A stretch of DNA of 46,258 nt from a bacterium (GTDB taxonomy: Bacteria > SZUA-79 > Acidulodesulfobacterales > Acidulodesulfobacteraceae), in contig JAJYPL010000007.1 in NCBI GenBank assembly GCA_021795355.1, positions 1-46,258 of the forward strand, written 5' to 3'. Within the stretch, counting starts at the first letter, position 1, and each line of letters starts with the position of its first letter. Made by a program: the position numbers and the translations under genes. A model generated the notes under the pieces. The model saw only the letters and a list, made by a program, of their open reading frames with translations, made no database searches and was not told the origin of the DNA. Positions 1 to 8,736 of this stretch are shown piece by piece.

Positions 1-6
1 GAAGTG

Positions 7-42
7 TTTAAACAGTATATAAAAATGTTAAAACAATGTCAA
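7..42 (-). promoter_or_regulatory. Strong sigma70-type promoter firing out of the window's left edge
   Basis: On the minus strand a consensus -35 TTGACA (37-42) is separated by exactly 17 bases from TATACT (14-19), predicting a start near base 7. It lies just beyond the tyrS stop codon and points to lower coordinates, so it should drive a gene or stable RNA outside this window. It is the closest match to consensus noticed here. Confidence 0.6.
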
Positions 43-50
43 GCGTTTTT

Positions 51-1382
51 TTAATCTTTTTTTAATTTTATTTTAAATATTTTTTTCTTTCCGGATTTTA
101 TAATAAATTCTTTAATGTTTTCAGCTATTTGGAAAAAGTCCTGTCCTACTTTAGACTCGATATTTTTTTCGTTTAAGGTATCGAAATATATCTTGACCGC
201 ACCCTGCTTAATAAGCCTTTTTGCTTCGCTTTTGCTGGATGCGGCGTCGATTTTTACAAGAAAATCTACTATTATTTCGGATGAAACCGACGCTGCCTTA
301 ATATTTTTATCTTCGTTTTGCTTTGTTTCCCCTTTTAAAAAATTAGCGTATTCTTCATATTCAAGTTCAATAACGGTAACGTCTTCCGGATTTACCTTCT
401 TTTGAAACTTATCTTCAAAGTATTTTAGCGCTTTATCCGATTCGGTTTTATCGTAATATCTTTCTACTATTTCAGCCGCCAGTCTTTTTTTTGCGACTAT
501 AGGATTTAAACCGCCTTTTAATTCGGCTATTAAATTTTTTAATTCGTTATTCGATATAAAACTCAGGAGCTCGTAGTATTTTATCATCATTTCGTCGGAG
601 ATAGACATAATCTTGCCGAACATCTCATTAGGTTCGTCGGAGACGCCTATATGGTTTCCGAGAGATTTGCTCATTTTGTTTTTGCCGTCCAGGCCTTCAA
701 GAAGCGGCATAGTCATTATGACCTGAGAAGCCAGACCAAAACTTTTCATCAATTCGCGTCCGACTATAAGATTGAATTTCTGATCGTTGCCGCCTATTTC
801 AACGTCGGCTTCAAGAAACAATGAATCAAAACCCTGAAGAAGCGGATAGATAAATTCGTGCATTGCAATAGGCCTGTTATCCTGGAATCTTTTTTCGAAA
901 TCGTCCTTTTCGAGCATTCTTCTGACCGTATAATTAGATGAAATTTTAATAAATTCGTCAAGCTTTAAGTTTGACAGCCACCAGCTGTTAAAAAGGATTT
1001 TAGTTTTTTCGGGTTTTAAAATTTTAAAAGCCTGCGCTTTATAATCTTTAGAGTTTTTCAATACGTCTTCTCTTGAAAGCGGTTTTCTCGTCTCCGACTT
1101 CCCTGTAGGATCGCCTATCATTGCCGTAAAATCGCCTATTATGAAATATACTATATGGCCTAATTCCTGAAAAGTCCGCAGTTTGTTTAACAAAACCGTA
1201 TGTCCGAGATGTATGTCCGGCGAAGTAGGGTCGAAACCGGCTTTTATTTTCAGAGGTATATTATTAGATAGAGAATATAAAAGTTTTTCGTAAAGCTCTT
1301 CTTCCTTTATAAGCTCAATGCTTCCTCTTTTAATAGAGTCTATCTGTCTGCGGATTTCGATTTCTATCTCTTTTTTTGACAT
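51..1382 (-). CDS. tyrS: Tyrosyl-tRNA synthetase (TyrZ-like subgroup)
   Basis: Charges tRNA-Tyr with tyrosine in the cytoplasm. The class I signatures are visible: HLGH within [13 protein letters not shown] near residue 55 and KMSKS in [11 protein letters not shown] near residue 240. A KMSKS rather than a KFGKT form points to the TyrZ-like subgroup. The C-terminal region ([16 protein letters not shown]) is an S4-type RNA-binding domain. At about 443 residues it is full length. The in-frame TTG at 1385 is immediately followed by ATG at 1382, which I take as the start. It lies 31 bases after ymdB and is probably the last gene of the rny-ymdB-tyrS series, before an outward promoter. Confidence 0.95.
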   Translation of the reverse strand: MSKKEIEIEIRRQIDSIKRGSIELIKEEELYEKLLYSLSNNIPLKIKAGFDPTSPDIHLGHTVLLNKLRTFQELGHIVYFIIGDFTAMIGDPTGKSETRKPLSREDVLKNSKDYKAQAFKILKPEKTKILFNSWWLSNLKLDEFIKISSNYTVRRMLEKDDFEKRFQDNRPIAMHEFIYPLLQGFDSLFLEADVEIGGNDQKFNLIVGRELMKSFGLASQVIMTMPLLEGLDGKNKMSKSLGNHIGVSDEPNEMFGKIMSISDEMMIKYYELLSFISNNELKNLIAELKGGLNPIVAKKRLAAEIVERYYDKTESDKALKYFEDKFQKKVNPEDVTVIELEYEEYANFLKGETKQNEDKNIKAASVSSEIIVDFLVKIDAASSKSEAKRLIKQGAVKIYFDTLNEKNIESKVGQDFFQIAENIKEFIIKSGKKKIFKIKLKKD

Positions 1383-1413
1383 CAATATAAAAACCTTATT
1401 TATTATATTAACA

Positions 1414-2214
1414 TTACAAATTTATGCGAATCTTTTCAATATTCTTGCTTAATTTTGTTTTTTTGTCAATAGTTACGGCGATTGCATTTAAAACTATATC
1501 GTTTTCTTCGGGTTCGAATTTTTCGGGAATTCCCGTTAGATAACGTCTGATTGCTATGTCTTTATTTGTTCCAAGAACCGAATATTTTGAACCTACCATC
1601 CCTGCATCTGTAATATAAGCGGTACCCTTAGGCAGAATAATATCGTCGTTAGTCTGTACGTGCGTATGTGTGCCCAGAAAAGCGGAAACTTCTCCGTCTA
1701 AATACAGTGCAAGCGCTTCTTTTTCGGAAGTAGCTTCCGCGTGAAAATCTATAATAACCGCATCGGATTTATCGCGAACTTCTTTTATTATATCTTTAGC
1801 GACGGTAAACGGAGAATCGGAAAGGGCTTTCATAAAAACCCTTCCTTCTAAATTTATAACGGCTATTTTTCTATTAAATTTTGAATCGAATATTCCGTAA
1901 CCTTTTCCTGGAGATAAAGGCGGATAATTTGCAGGGCGCAAAAGCCTGAATTGATTATTTATATAAGGAATAATTGATTTTTGATCCCATATATGATTTC
2001 CGGTCGTTATAACGTCTACGCCGAGATTAAATATGAAATCGGCAACGGCGGGAGCGATACCCATTCCGTGAGCGGCATTCTCTCCGTTTGCAATAATGAA
2101 TTCAGGCTTATATTCAGCGATTAACGAACCTATAAGCGATTTTACTGCCGACCGTCCAGGTTTTCCAATAATATCCCCTATAAAAAGAATATTAATTTCG
2201 TCGTTATTTAGCAA
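1414..2214 (-). CDS. ymdB: YmdB-family metallophosphoesterase
   Basis: Calcineurin-like phosphoesterase of the YmdB/TIGR00282 family, a di-metal enzyme that hydrolyses 2',3'-cyclic nucleotides in characterised members. The metal-ligand motifs are visible in order: [10 protein letters not shown] at the N-terminus, [26 protein letters not shown] and [10 protein letters not shown]. Length (266 aa) matches the family. The start is TTG: no ATG precedes the conserved FIGDIIG segment, and a GAGG-type Shine-Dalgarno lies about 11 bases upstream inside the end of rny. It overlaps rny by 11 bases, implying translational coupling. The rny-ymdB pairing is conserved in many bacteria, and in Bacillus both affect mRNA turnover and development. 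Confidence 0.9.
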   Translation of the reverse strand: MLNNDEINILFIGDIIGKPGRSAVKSLIGSLIAEYKPEFIIANGENAAHGMGIAPAVADFIFNLGVDVITTGNHIWDQKSIIPYINNQFRLLRPANYPPLSPGKGYGIFDSKFNRKIAVINLEGRVFMKALSDSPFTVAKDIIKEVRDKSDAVIIDFHAEATSEKEALALYLDGEVSAFLGTHTHVQTNDDIILPKGTAYITDAGMVGSKYSVLGTNKDIAIRRYLTGIPEKFEPEENDIVLNAIAVTIDKKTKLSKNIEKIRINL

Positions 2215-3766
2215 ATTCCGTAGCCCTCGTCTCCCTGATGACCGTTACCTTAATCTGCCCCGGATACTGCATGGTATTTTCAATTTTTTTCGCTATATCT
2301 TTAGACAATACGACCGAATCCTCGTCGGAAATTTTTTGGCTCTGAACTATAGCTCTGATTTCCCTTCCCGCCTGTATTACGTAACTTTTTGCAACGCCGC
2401 TGAAAGAATTTGCTATAGATTCAAGATCCTCAAGTCGCTTTACGTATGTCTCGAACATTTCTTTCCTTGCGCCTGGTCTTGCGGCACTAAGAGCGTCGGC
2501 CGCAGAAACTAAAACTGCAAGCACACTGTTCGGCTCTTCGTCGAAATGATGAGCGGCAATAGCATGAACCACTTTAGGCGATTCGCCGAATTTTTTTGCA
2601 AGATCGGCGCCTATTATAGCATGCGAACCTTCTACTTCATGGTCGACAGCCTTGCCTATGTCATGCAAAAGTCCTGCTCTCTTAGCCTGTTTAACGTTGA
2701 TATTTAATTCGGAAGCCATTATTCCGCAAAGAAATGCAACTTCAATAGAATGATTATATACGTTTTGCGAATAACTCGTCCTGTATTTTAATCTGCCCAA
2801 GAGTTTAAGGAGTTCCGGATGCACACCGTGAATTCCGACATCGAACGTTGCCTGTTCCCCTGCTTCTTTCATAGTCTGATTAAGTTCTTCTTCTACTTTT
2901 ACAACTATTTCCTCTATTCTTGCAGGATGAATTCTGCCGTCGGCAATCAATCTTTCCAAAGAAAGCTTGGCGATTTCCCTCTTAATTGGATTAAAAGAAG
3001 ATAGAATAACCGCTTCAGGCGTTTCGTCTATTATTAAATCGACTCCGGTAGCGGCTTCGAGAGCACGGATATTTCTGCCCTCCCTGCCTATAATTCTGCC
3101 TTTCATTTCATCGCTTGGAAGCTGAACGGAAGATATAGATTTTTCTGCAACGTAATCTCCTGCATAACGCTGTATAGCCGTAGCTATAATTTCTTTAGCC
3201 TTTTTATCCGCAATCTCTCTTGTTTCGTCCTCTATTCTCTTAATCGCTTTGGCGGATTCGTGCTTAGCTTCTTCAGTTATGGAACTTATAAGAATATTTT
3301 TTGCTTCGGTAGACGTCATACCGGATATTTTTTCTAATTCGGCAATTTTTTCTTTTATTTTGTCTTCTATCAATTTCTCTTTTTCGGAAACTGCTTTTTC
3401 GGATTGCGCAAGAATCTTTTCTCTTCTCATAAAATCGCTTTCTTTTTTCTCTATCAAAGATATTCTTTTTTCAAGATTGTCTTCTTTGATAGACAGTCTT
3501 TTATCGAGCTGATTTAATTCCTGCTTTTGAACCCTTATTTCTTCGTCGGCAATTTCCTTTAGCCTTATAGATTCGGATTTAGCGGCTAAAAAGGCTTCCT
3601 TCTTAATTTCTTCGGCTTTTTTTTCTGCATCTCTGATAATATTAGCGGCTTTATAAGAAGAACTGCTTAACGAACCTTTATCTGCAAAATATTTAACTAA
3701 AAAACCGACAACAAAAAATATTGCGGCAGTAATAATTATTAAAATCGGTAAAATATACCCAGTCAT
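2204..3766 (-). CDS. rny: Ribonuclease Y
   Basis: Membrane-anchored endoribonuclease that starts mRNA decay. Domain order is the family's: an N-terminal transmembrane helix (about residues 3-25), a long charged coiled coil (about 30-205), a KH RNA-binding domain ([20 protein letters not shown], around 225) and an HD phosphohydrolase domain with [17 protein letters not shown] near 370. 520 aa is full length. A good Shine-Dalgarno (AGGAG) precedes the ATG. It is followed directly by ymdB with overlapping ends. RNase Y rather than RNase E as the likely main decay nuclease is common in Firmicutes and in several deltaproteobacterial-grade phyla. Confidence 0.96.
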   Translation of the reverse strand: MTGYILPILIIITAAIFFVVGFLVKYFADKGSLSSSSYKAANIIRDAEKKAEEIKKEAFLAAKSESIRLKEIADEEIRVQKQELNQLDKRLSIKEDNLEKRISLIEKKESDFMRREKILAQSEKAVSEKEKLIEDKIKEKIAELEKISGMTSTEAKNILISSITEEAKHESAKAIKRIEDETREIADKKAKEIIATAIQRYAGDYVAEKSISSVQLPSDEMKGRIIGREGRNIRALEAATGVDLIIDETPEAVILSSFNPIKREIAKLSLERLIADGRIHPARIEEIVVKVEEELNQTMKEAGEQATFDVGIHGVHPELLKLLGRLKYRTSYSQNVYNHSIEVAFLCGIMASELNINVKQAKRAGLLHDIGKAVDHEVEGSHAIIGADLAKKFGESPKVVHAIAAHHFDEEPNSVLAVLVSAADALSAARPGARKEMFETYVKRLEDLESIANSFSGVAKSYVIQAGREIRAIVQSQKISDEDSVVLSKDIAKKIENTMQYPGQIKVTVIRETRATEFAK

Positions 3767-3791
3767 TTGTTTTCTCCTTATTTACTGCAAA

Positions 3792-4367
3792 TCATAGTGC
3801 TCGATCAACTTTAAATATTCCATTTTCCGTAATTATAAAATTCATTTTTACGTCTTCAGGCTCGGACTCCAATGCATCGTTTTTAATAAACTGAAAATCG
3901 TAACAAACGCCGATAAAATAAGAATCGGCAGCTTTTTTTAAAGACCTGTCGTAACAACCCTTGCCGTAACCCACCCTGTTTCCGTATATATCAAAAGCAA
4001 GTCCCGGCACAAAAAAAGCGTCTATATCTTTTTCGTCTATTCCATCGCCGTTTTTAGGGCTTAAAATGCCTAAAGAATCTCTTTTAATGGAGTCCATGCT
4101 TTCAAATTTATAAAAACCCATACGCCCGTCGTTTTCGCATACCGGCATAAATATCTGCATATCGCCGCTTTTATTTACGTCTATAAGGTACTCCATCCTG
4201 ACCTCATTTTTTATACTCATATATATCGCAATTTTTTTAAATAAATTTAATACTATATAATCGTAAGCAATTTTGGAAATATTTAAGCTTGCCGCATTAA
4301 TGAACGGTTCCGTTAATTTGATTCTATTATTTTTCATTAATTCTCTTACATCTTTTTTATTTATCAT
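3792..4367 (-). CDS. 5-formyltetrahydrofolate cyclo-ligase
   Basis: Converts 5-formyl-THF to 5,10-methenyl-THF using ATP, rescuing folate from a storage or inhibitory form. The family hallmark GYGKGCYDR, the ATP-binding loop, is present near residue 135, preceded by the conserved VPGLAFD segment. 191 aa is normal. It is immediately downstream of the 6S RNA gene, as ygfA/fau is in Escherichia coli, where the two are co-transcribed. It reads into rny 25 bases further on. Confidence 0.93.
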   Translation of the reverse strand: MINKKDVRELMKNNRIKLTEPFINAASLNISKIAYDYIVLNLFKKIAIYMSIKNEVRMEYLIDVNKSGDMQIFMPVCENDGRMGFYKFESMDSIKRDSLGILSPKNGDGIDEKDIDAFFVPGLAFDIYGNRVGYGKGCYDRSLKKAADSYFIGVCYDFQFIKNDALESEPEDVKMNFIITENGIFKVDRAL

Positions 4368-4412
4368 TTTAAAAGGTGTGCAAAATAGCGGAAGAAATAA
4401 AGAGAGAAAGGA

Positions 4413-4598
4413 TAACCCCGCATGTACCGAAGAGATTTTTAAAATTGGACCTATAAAAAAATAGGTGGTAATCGTTTACCTGCTGAAAAAAGGAATCTTT
4501 GTTTCCAAAGTTCCTTACCGTAACAGACAGTGACAATCCCTTTCTATCCAACTGTTGGGTCAATTTTAACAACCAGCATCAAATACCGCAGGGTTTAT
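4413..4598 (-). ncRNA. ssrS: 6S RNA
   Basis: Regulatory RNA that binds sigma70 RNA polymerase. No covariance search was possible; the call rests on position (between zapA and the cyclo-ligase, as in E. coli) and fold. A 9-bp closing stem pairs AACCCTGCG (about 4588-4596) with the segment at about 4415-4424. An inner stem pairs 4558-4567 with 4441-4451 (one bulge). A small hairpin ACCTAT/ATAGGT at 4449-4466 resembles the 3'-strand hairpin of the 6S bubble. An apical hairpin (4490-4516) has 6-bp and 5-bp helices flanking one bulged base. Length is about 186 nt, typical of 6S. No clear terminator separates it from the cyclo-ligase gene. Confidence 0.82.
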
Positions 4599-4627
4599 AA
4601 AAAATTAAAACTGCTAAATACTAACTA

Positions 4628-4903
4628 TTAAGACTTGGATATATATTTATATATATTATTTACTTTTTCCAAAACCCTTCTGCTCTCGTTATTAGTCTCC
4701 ATTTTATCGGACATAAAATCATCCGCAATATTAAGCGCGGTTAAAACGGCTATGTTAAAAGAATCTACAGATCTGGTTTTTTTAACCACCTCATCCGCTT
4801 TTGCGTTGACATACTCCGCTAATGATTCCAAATACTTTCTGTCTTTATCGCTGTTTAAAATAAATTTACGATTTAAAATTTTTAATTCTATAAGTTCGCT
4901 CAT
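4628..4903 (-). CDS. zapA: Cell division protein ZapA
   Basis: Small cytoplasmic protein that bundles FtsZ protofilaments at the Z-ring. 91 aa. The N-terminal beta segment IELKILNRKFILNS and the following helix LESLAEYVNAKADEV fit the ZapA fold, and NIAVLTALNIADDFM is the family's conserved helix. Its start overlaps the stop of the upstream coiled-coil gene by four bases (ATGA). It lies just upstream of the 6S RNA, the classic zapA-ssrS-ygfA order. Confidence 0.88.
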   Translation of the reverse strand: MSELIELKILNRKFILNSDKDRKYLESLAEYVNAKADEVVKKTRSVDSFNIAVLTALNIADDFMSDKMETNNESRRVLEKVNNIYKYISKS

Positions 4904-5154
4904 AGCTGTATAGAATCTAAATTATTTAATATTTCGTCTATTTTTTTTACTACAAAATCATTATCTGTTTCATAAGTGGAAATTTTATCTTTTAACTCTT
5001 TAATTTCATCATCTTTTATTTTAACCTCCGCTAAAAGTTTATCTCGTTCCGTTTTAATTTTTTCAAACGATTCCTTAATTAAAATAACCTTTTCTTCTAT
5101 TATACTTAAATTATTAATATCCATTTTTTGATTTCCCGAAAATAATTCATTCAT
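4900..5154 (-). CDS. Short coiled-coil protein, probable ZapB-like division factor
   Basis: 84-residue acidic protein, almost entirely predicted coiled coil (residues about 15-80, heptad-like Glu/Lys/Ile/Leu pattern). No enzyme motif. Position directly before zapA with a 4-base overlap is that of the ZapB-like proteins upstream of zapA in many proteobacteria. Sequence identity in such coiled coils is weak, so the assignment rests on context and architecture. It appears to be the first gene of the zapA/6S/cyclo-ligase unit. Confidence 0.6.
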   Translation of the reverse strand: MNELFSGNQKMDINNLSIIEEKVILIKESFEKIKTERDKLLAEVKIKDDEIKELKDKISTYETDNDFVVKKIDEILNNLDSIQL

Positions 5155-5182
5155 AAGTTTAATTGCTTAATATATTAATTAA

Positions 5183-5211
5183 ATTATACTAAATTATGCC
5201 GAAGTATATAA
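5183..5211 (-). promoter_or_regulatory. Probable promoter for the zapB-like/zapA unit
   Basis: Minus-strand TATAAT at 5183-5188, with a weak -35 (TTATAT) 17 bases upstream at 5206-5211 inside the 3' end of the glutamate synthase GXGXG gene. It would start transcription near 5176, giving a leader of about 20 bases. Confidence 0.35.
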
Positions 5212-5937
5212 ATGAGCGTAAGGTCTTGCGCTTGAAGGCACAATTTTATAAAAGGGTTTTTTATATATCTCTTCAATGGATATATTAAAACTGTTTGCAA
5301 AGTCGGTTAAATATTCTTTCAAGAAATCTGCATCTTTATCGTCTATTTCATAAAGCTCGGCTTCATTGGAAAACTTTGAAAAATCTATTTTTTTTCTTAT
5401 AAATATAGTGCCTCCGTGCATACCGGAAGCAAAATAATCTATATCTAATTCATCGGAATCATCGTCTTCCAGCCCCAGTAGCACTATTACGCCGCCCGCC
5501 ATATATTCGGCAAAAAAACTTCCTACTTTTCCTCCTATAATAATAACCGGCAGCTGTTCGTTATAACCTTTCATATGGATCCCGACCCTGTAGCCGGCAT
5601 TGCCTCTAATAAAGATTCTGCCCCCTCTCATACCGTAGCCTACCACGTCTCCGGCGTCTCCGTTTATTATGATTTTACCGGCATTCATAGTATTGCCTAC
5701 ATTATCCTGCGCGTTATTATTTACCGTTAAAGTAGGACCGTCCATAAAGGCTCCTAAATCGTTTCCCGGCGTTCCGTTTATGTTAATAACGACATCGTCG
5801 CCTTTTATACCGTCGCCAATATAATACTGACCGTTAACGTTTTCTATAAAAAATTTTTTTACCCCGTTTGCTATGCCTTCTCTTATGAGCCTGTTAAGCT
5901 CTTTATAGTGCATTCCGGCTGCATCAATCGTCATCAT
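5194..5937 (-). CDS. Glutamate synthase, GXGXG (alpha-subunit C-terminal) domain protein
   Basis: Separate polypeptide for the right-handed beta-helix domain that ends the large subunit of conventional glutamate synthase. Repeated Gly-rich turns are visible: GDAGDVVGYGMRGG, RGNAGYRVGIHMKG, GGKVGSFFAEYMAGG. 247 aa. It is the last gene of a cluster with the FMN/ferredoxin synthase domain and the glutaminase domain, so three proteins rebuild one enzyme, the arrangement known from methanogens and other archaea. The domain is structural: it holds the ammonia-channel and synthase domains together. The start is the first of two adjacent ATG codons (5937 or 5934). Confidence 0.9.
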   Translation of the reverse strand: MMTIDAAGMHYKELNRLIREGIANGVKKFFIENVNGQYYIGDGIKGDDVVININGTPGNDLGAFMDGPTLTVNNNAQDNVGNTMNAGKIIINGDAGDVVGYGMRGGRIFIRGNAGYRVGIHMKGYNEQLPVIIIGGKVGSFFAEYMAGGVIVLLGLEDDDSDELDIDYFASGMHGGTIFIRKKIDFSKFSNEAELYEIDDKDADFLKEYLTDFANSFNISIEEIYKKPFYKIVPSSARPYAHLYTSA

Positions 5938-5992
5938 ATATGTTTTTTTATTGCTCCTTTTAATATATTATAATAATATTATATTTTAATTT

Positions 5993-7513
5993 TTACAAGC
6001 CGGCATGCTTAATTCCCAACGCTTTTAGTTCGGCGTCGGTTAATTCTATGCCCCTTAATCTTTCTCTTGAACCCCTCAAACTTTCAATCGAATTAACTCC
6101 CATTGCCCCCAATACTTCTTGTATCTCGTGGCTCCATGCCGAAATAAGATTATATAATCTTTCTCCGTAAACTTCCGGATCCAGCCTGCGCACAAGTTCC
6201 GGCCTTTGAGTAGTGATACCCCAGCTGCAGTTTCCGGTGTTGCATTTGCCGCAAACGTGGCAGCCCATAACTATTAATGCCGCCGTTCCGATAGCAACGG
6301 CGTCCGCGCCGAGAGCTATAGCTTTTACGGCGTCCGCGCTGGATCTTATGCTTCCTGCGGCTATTATAGATGCTTCGTTTCTTATGCCTTCTTCCCTTAA
6401 TCTTTCGTCAACCTGCGCAAGAGCAAGTTCAATGGGTATTCCTACATGATCCCTGATAACGGTCGGAGCGGCACCGGTGCCGCCGGAATATCCGTCGATA
6501 TAAACTATATCCGCGCCGGCTCTTACTATGCCGCTTACTATTGCGGCTATATTATGAACCGCGGCTACTTTAACGGATACCGGTTTTTCGTATTCGGTCG
6601 CTTCTTTAATTGCATATATAAGCTGTCTTAAATCTTCAATCGAATAAATATCGTGATGAGGCGCCGGAGAAATAGCGTCCGTTCCGACGGGAATCATTCT
6701 TGTCCTGGAAATATCTATTCCTATTTTTTCTCCGGGAAGATGTCCGCCTATACCCGGCTTTGCACCCTGTCCAATCTTAATTTCTACTGCCACGCCGCTG
6801 TTTAAATAATCCCTGTGAACGCCGAATCGTCCGGATGCAACCTGAACTATAATATTTTTACCGAAAGGCACTAAATCGTCATGCAGTCCGCCTTCGCCGG
6901 TATTCATAACTATTCCTAGCGCCCTCGCCGCTAAAGCCATAGCCTTTTGGGCATTAAGAGAGATAGAGCCGTACGACATAGCGCCGAAAACAAAAGGAGT
7001 CTGGAGTTCTATCTGGGGCGGCATTTTTGTTTTTAAGACAGGCTCGCCTTTTTCGTCGAAATCCAGGTCTAATTTTGAGGGTTTCTTGCCGAGATACGTC
7101 CTTAACTCCATAGGTTCTCTTAAAGGATCTATAGAAGGGTTAGTAACCTGACAGGCGTCTAAAAGTATATGGTCAAAATATTTTTTATATTTAAACGTAG
7201 TGCCCATGCCGGAAATAACTATACCGCCGGTTTCCGACTGTCTCCAGATATTTTTTACGAGCGGTTCCTGCCAGTTCGCATTTTCTCTGATAACGGTAGG
7301 ATTTTTAATTATAGAAATAGCTCCTTCGGGGCAGTAAGTGTAACACCTGCCGCATGCTGCGCATTTAGAATGGTCAGCAAGAATCTTGTCTCCGCCGAAA
7401 CTGTAAGTTCCCCATCCGCAATTTTGGATACATCTTTTGCATCTTACGCATTTATTATGATCTATGACCGCTAAATATTCCGATTGAATATTGGAAAAAG
7501 AAGATTTTGTCAT
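5993..7513 (-). CDS. gltB: Archaeal-type glutamate synthase, ferredoxin/FMN synthase subunit
   Basis: Makes glutamate from 2-oxoglutarate and ammonia delivered by the glutaminase subunit. Two [4Fe-4S] ferredoxin motifs start the protein (CVRCKRCIQNC about residue 22, CAACGRCYTYCP about residue 52). The FMN-binding TIM barrel follows, with GGTGAAP and the 3Fe-4S cysteines of CHVCGKCNTGNC near residue 420. 506 aa matches the archaeal single-domain GltB form. The start overlaps the stop of the glutaminase gene by four bases (ATGA). No NAD(P)H-binding beta subunit is visible nearby, so electrons probably come from ferredoxin or from the adjacent Fe-S protein. Confidence 0.93.
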   Translation of the reverse strand: MTKSSFSNIQSEYLAVIDHNKCVRCKRCIQNCGWGTYSFGGDKILADHSKCAACGRCYTYCPEGAISIIKNPTVIRENANWQEPLVKNIWRQSETGGIVISGMGTTFKYKKYFDHILLDACQVTNPSIDPLREPMELRTYLGKKPSKLDLDFDEKGEPVLKTKMPPQIELQTPFVFGAMSYGSISLNAQKAMALAARALGIVMNTGEGGLHDDLVPFGKNIIVQVASGRFGVHRDYLNSGVAVEIKIGQGAKPGIGGHLPGEKIGIDISRTRMIPVGTDAISPAPHHDIYSIEDLRQLIYAIKEATEYEKPVSVKVAAVHNIAAIVSGIVRAGADIVYIDGYSGGTGAAPTVIRDHVGIPIELALAQVDERLREEGIRNEASIIAAGSIRSSADAVKAIALGADAVAIGTAALIVMGCHVCGKCNTGNCSWGITTQRPELVRRLDPEVYGERLYNLISAWSHEIQEVLGAMGVNSIESLRGSRERLRGIELTDAELKALGIKHAGL

Positions 7514-8652
7514 AAACTAAGCAGTCCTCCTTTCAAAGACGTCTTTTCTTTTATATCGTCAAACTCTACCATAACAGGCTCTCCGGCTTTCGGAGACCAT
7601 ATCATGTCGGGAGACTGGCAAACTGCACGAATAGCGGCTTCTTCTGAAGCTACATATGTAAAATCGCCGTTAGAAGCTGCAACAAGCGGCCTGAGTTTTA
7701 TTCTGTCGTTCATAGCCACCATACCGCCGGAATATCCAAAAACTATAGCAAAAGGTCCGTTTAAAAGCGCGCTTCCGTAAACCTGCCTTAATGCCGTAAA
7801 TAACTTTTTTTTGTCGTTTTCCATTTTATCAATTTTCTGATAAAACGGAGAAGCGAGTACCGTTAAAGCCAAACGTATGGGAATTTTATGTTTTCTTATT
7901 AAAAGATCTAAAATGTAAGTTATAACTTCCGTATCCGTTCTTAATGCCAGATTGTATTTATACATCTCTAAATATCTTTTATTGATTCCGTAAGAAGATA
8001 TTTCCCCGTTATGCACTATAGACCAGTCCAAAAGCGTAAAAGGATGCGCGCCGCCCCACCAGCCGGGGGTATTTGTAGGAAATCTGTTATGCGCCGCCCA
8101 CATATAACCTTCTATTTCTTCGAGCCTGTAAAAATCTGCTACGTCTTCGGGATAACCTACGCCTTTAAATGCTCCCATATTTTTTCCGCTTGAAAACACA
8201 TAAGCGCCGTCGTAATTTTGATTAATGAGCATAACGCTGTTTACCACAAAATCATCGTCTTCCAACTCGTGAAACAACTTATCCTGCCTGTCGGATTTAG
8301 GTTTTATAAAATAACGGTGAAGATATGGATGGTCGTAAATTTTAGAGGTCTTAAAAGTAGGAATAGACTCCTCTTTTTCTACTATGAAATTATTTCTTAG
8401 ATATTCTTCGACGTCGGTCTTAGCGGAAAGATTATCGTACATTATATGGAAAGCGTAAAGATCGGCATAATCAGGATAATTGCCGTAAACGGCAAAACCG
8501 CCTCCTAAACCGTTTCCTCTGTCATGTTCCACCGAAATAGCTTTTTTAATGTCGCTTCCGTTAGTTTTAACCTTTTTGGCATTTATGATACCGCATAGGC
8601 CGCAACCCGATATATCTCTTTCCGTATTAAATTTATTTTTTATTTTTAACAC
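7510..8652 (-). CDS. Glutamate synthase, class II glutamine amidotransferase subunit
   Basis: N-terminal-nucleophile glutaminase that releases ammonia from glutamine for the synthase subunit. Conserved elements include the nucleophile region CGIIN (Cys20), RFPTNT, the HNGEISSYG segment and RTDTEVITYIL. 380 aa. The start is GTG, with AGAGG seven bases upstream; no better start exists. About 19 residues therefore precede Cys20, and removing them by autoprocessing would expose the catalytic cysteine. A second cysteine at 17 makes the exact cleavage site uncertain. First of the three glutamate synthase genes, 84 bases downstream of an HdrBC-like gene. Confidence 0.9.
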   Translation of the reverse strand: MLKIKNKFNTERDISGCGLCGIINAKKVKTNGSDIKKAISVEHDRGNGLGGGFAVYGNYPDYADLYAFHIMYDNLSAKTDVEEYLRNNFIVEKEESIPTFKTSKIYDHPYLHRYFIKPKSDRQDKLFHELEDDDFVVNSVMLINQNYDGAYVFSSGKNMGAFKGVGYPEDVADFYRLEEIEGYMWAAHNRFPTNTPGWWGGAHPFTLLDWSIVHNGEISSYGINKRYLEMYKYNLALRTDTEVITYILDLLIRKHKIPIRLALTVLASPFYQKIDKMENDKKKLFTALRQVYGSALLNGPFAIVFGYSGGMVAMNDRIKLRPLVAASNGDFTYVASEEAAIRAVCQSPDMIWSPKAGEPVMVEFDDIKEKTSLKGGLLSL

Positions 8653-8736
8653 TTTAGTACCTCTGCTTTTTGTAAATTTATTTATAAAGTATACTTAAAT
8701 TCAATATAACATATATACGCTTTTTTAACAATAAAT

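Noticed and set aside
4369-4572. 67-residue minus-strand reading frame
   Set aside because: It lies inside the 6S RNA gene and resembles no protein.
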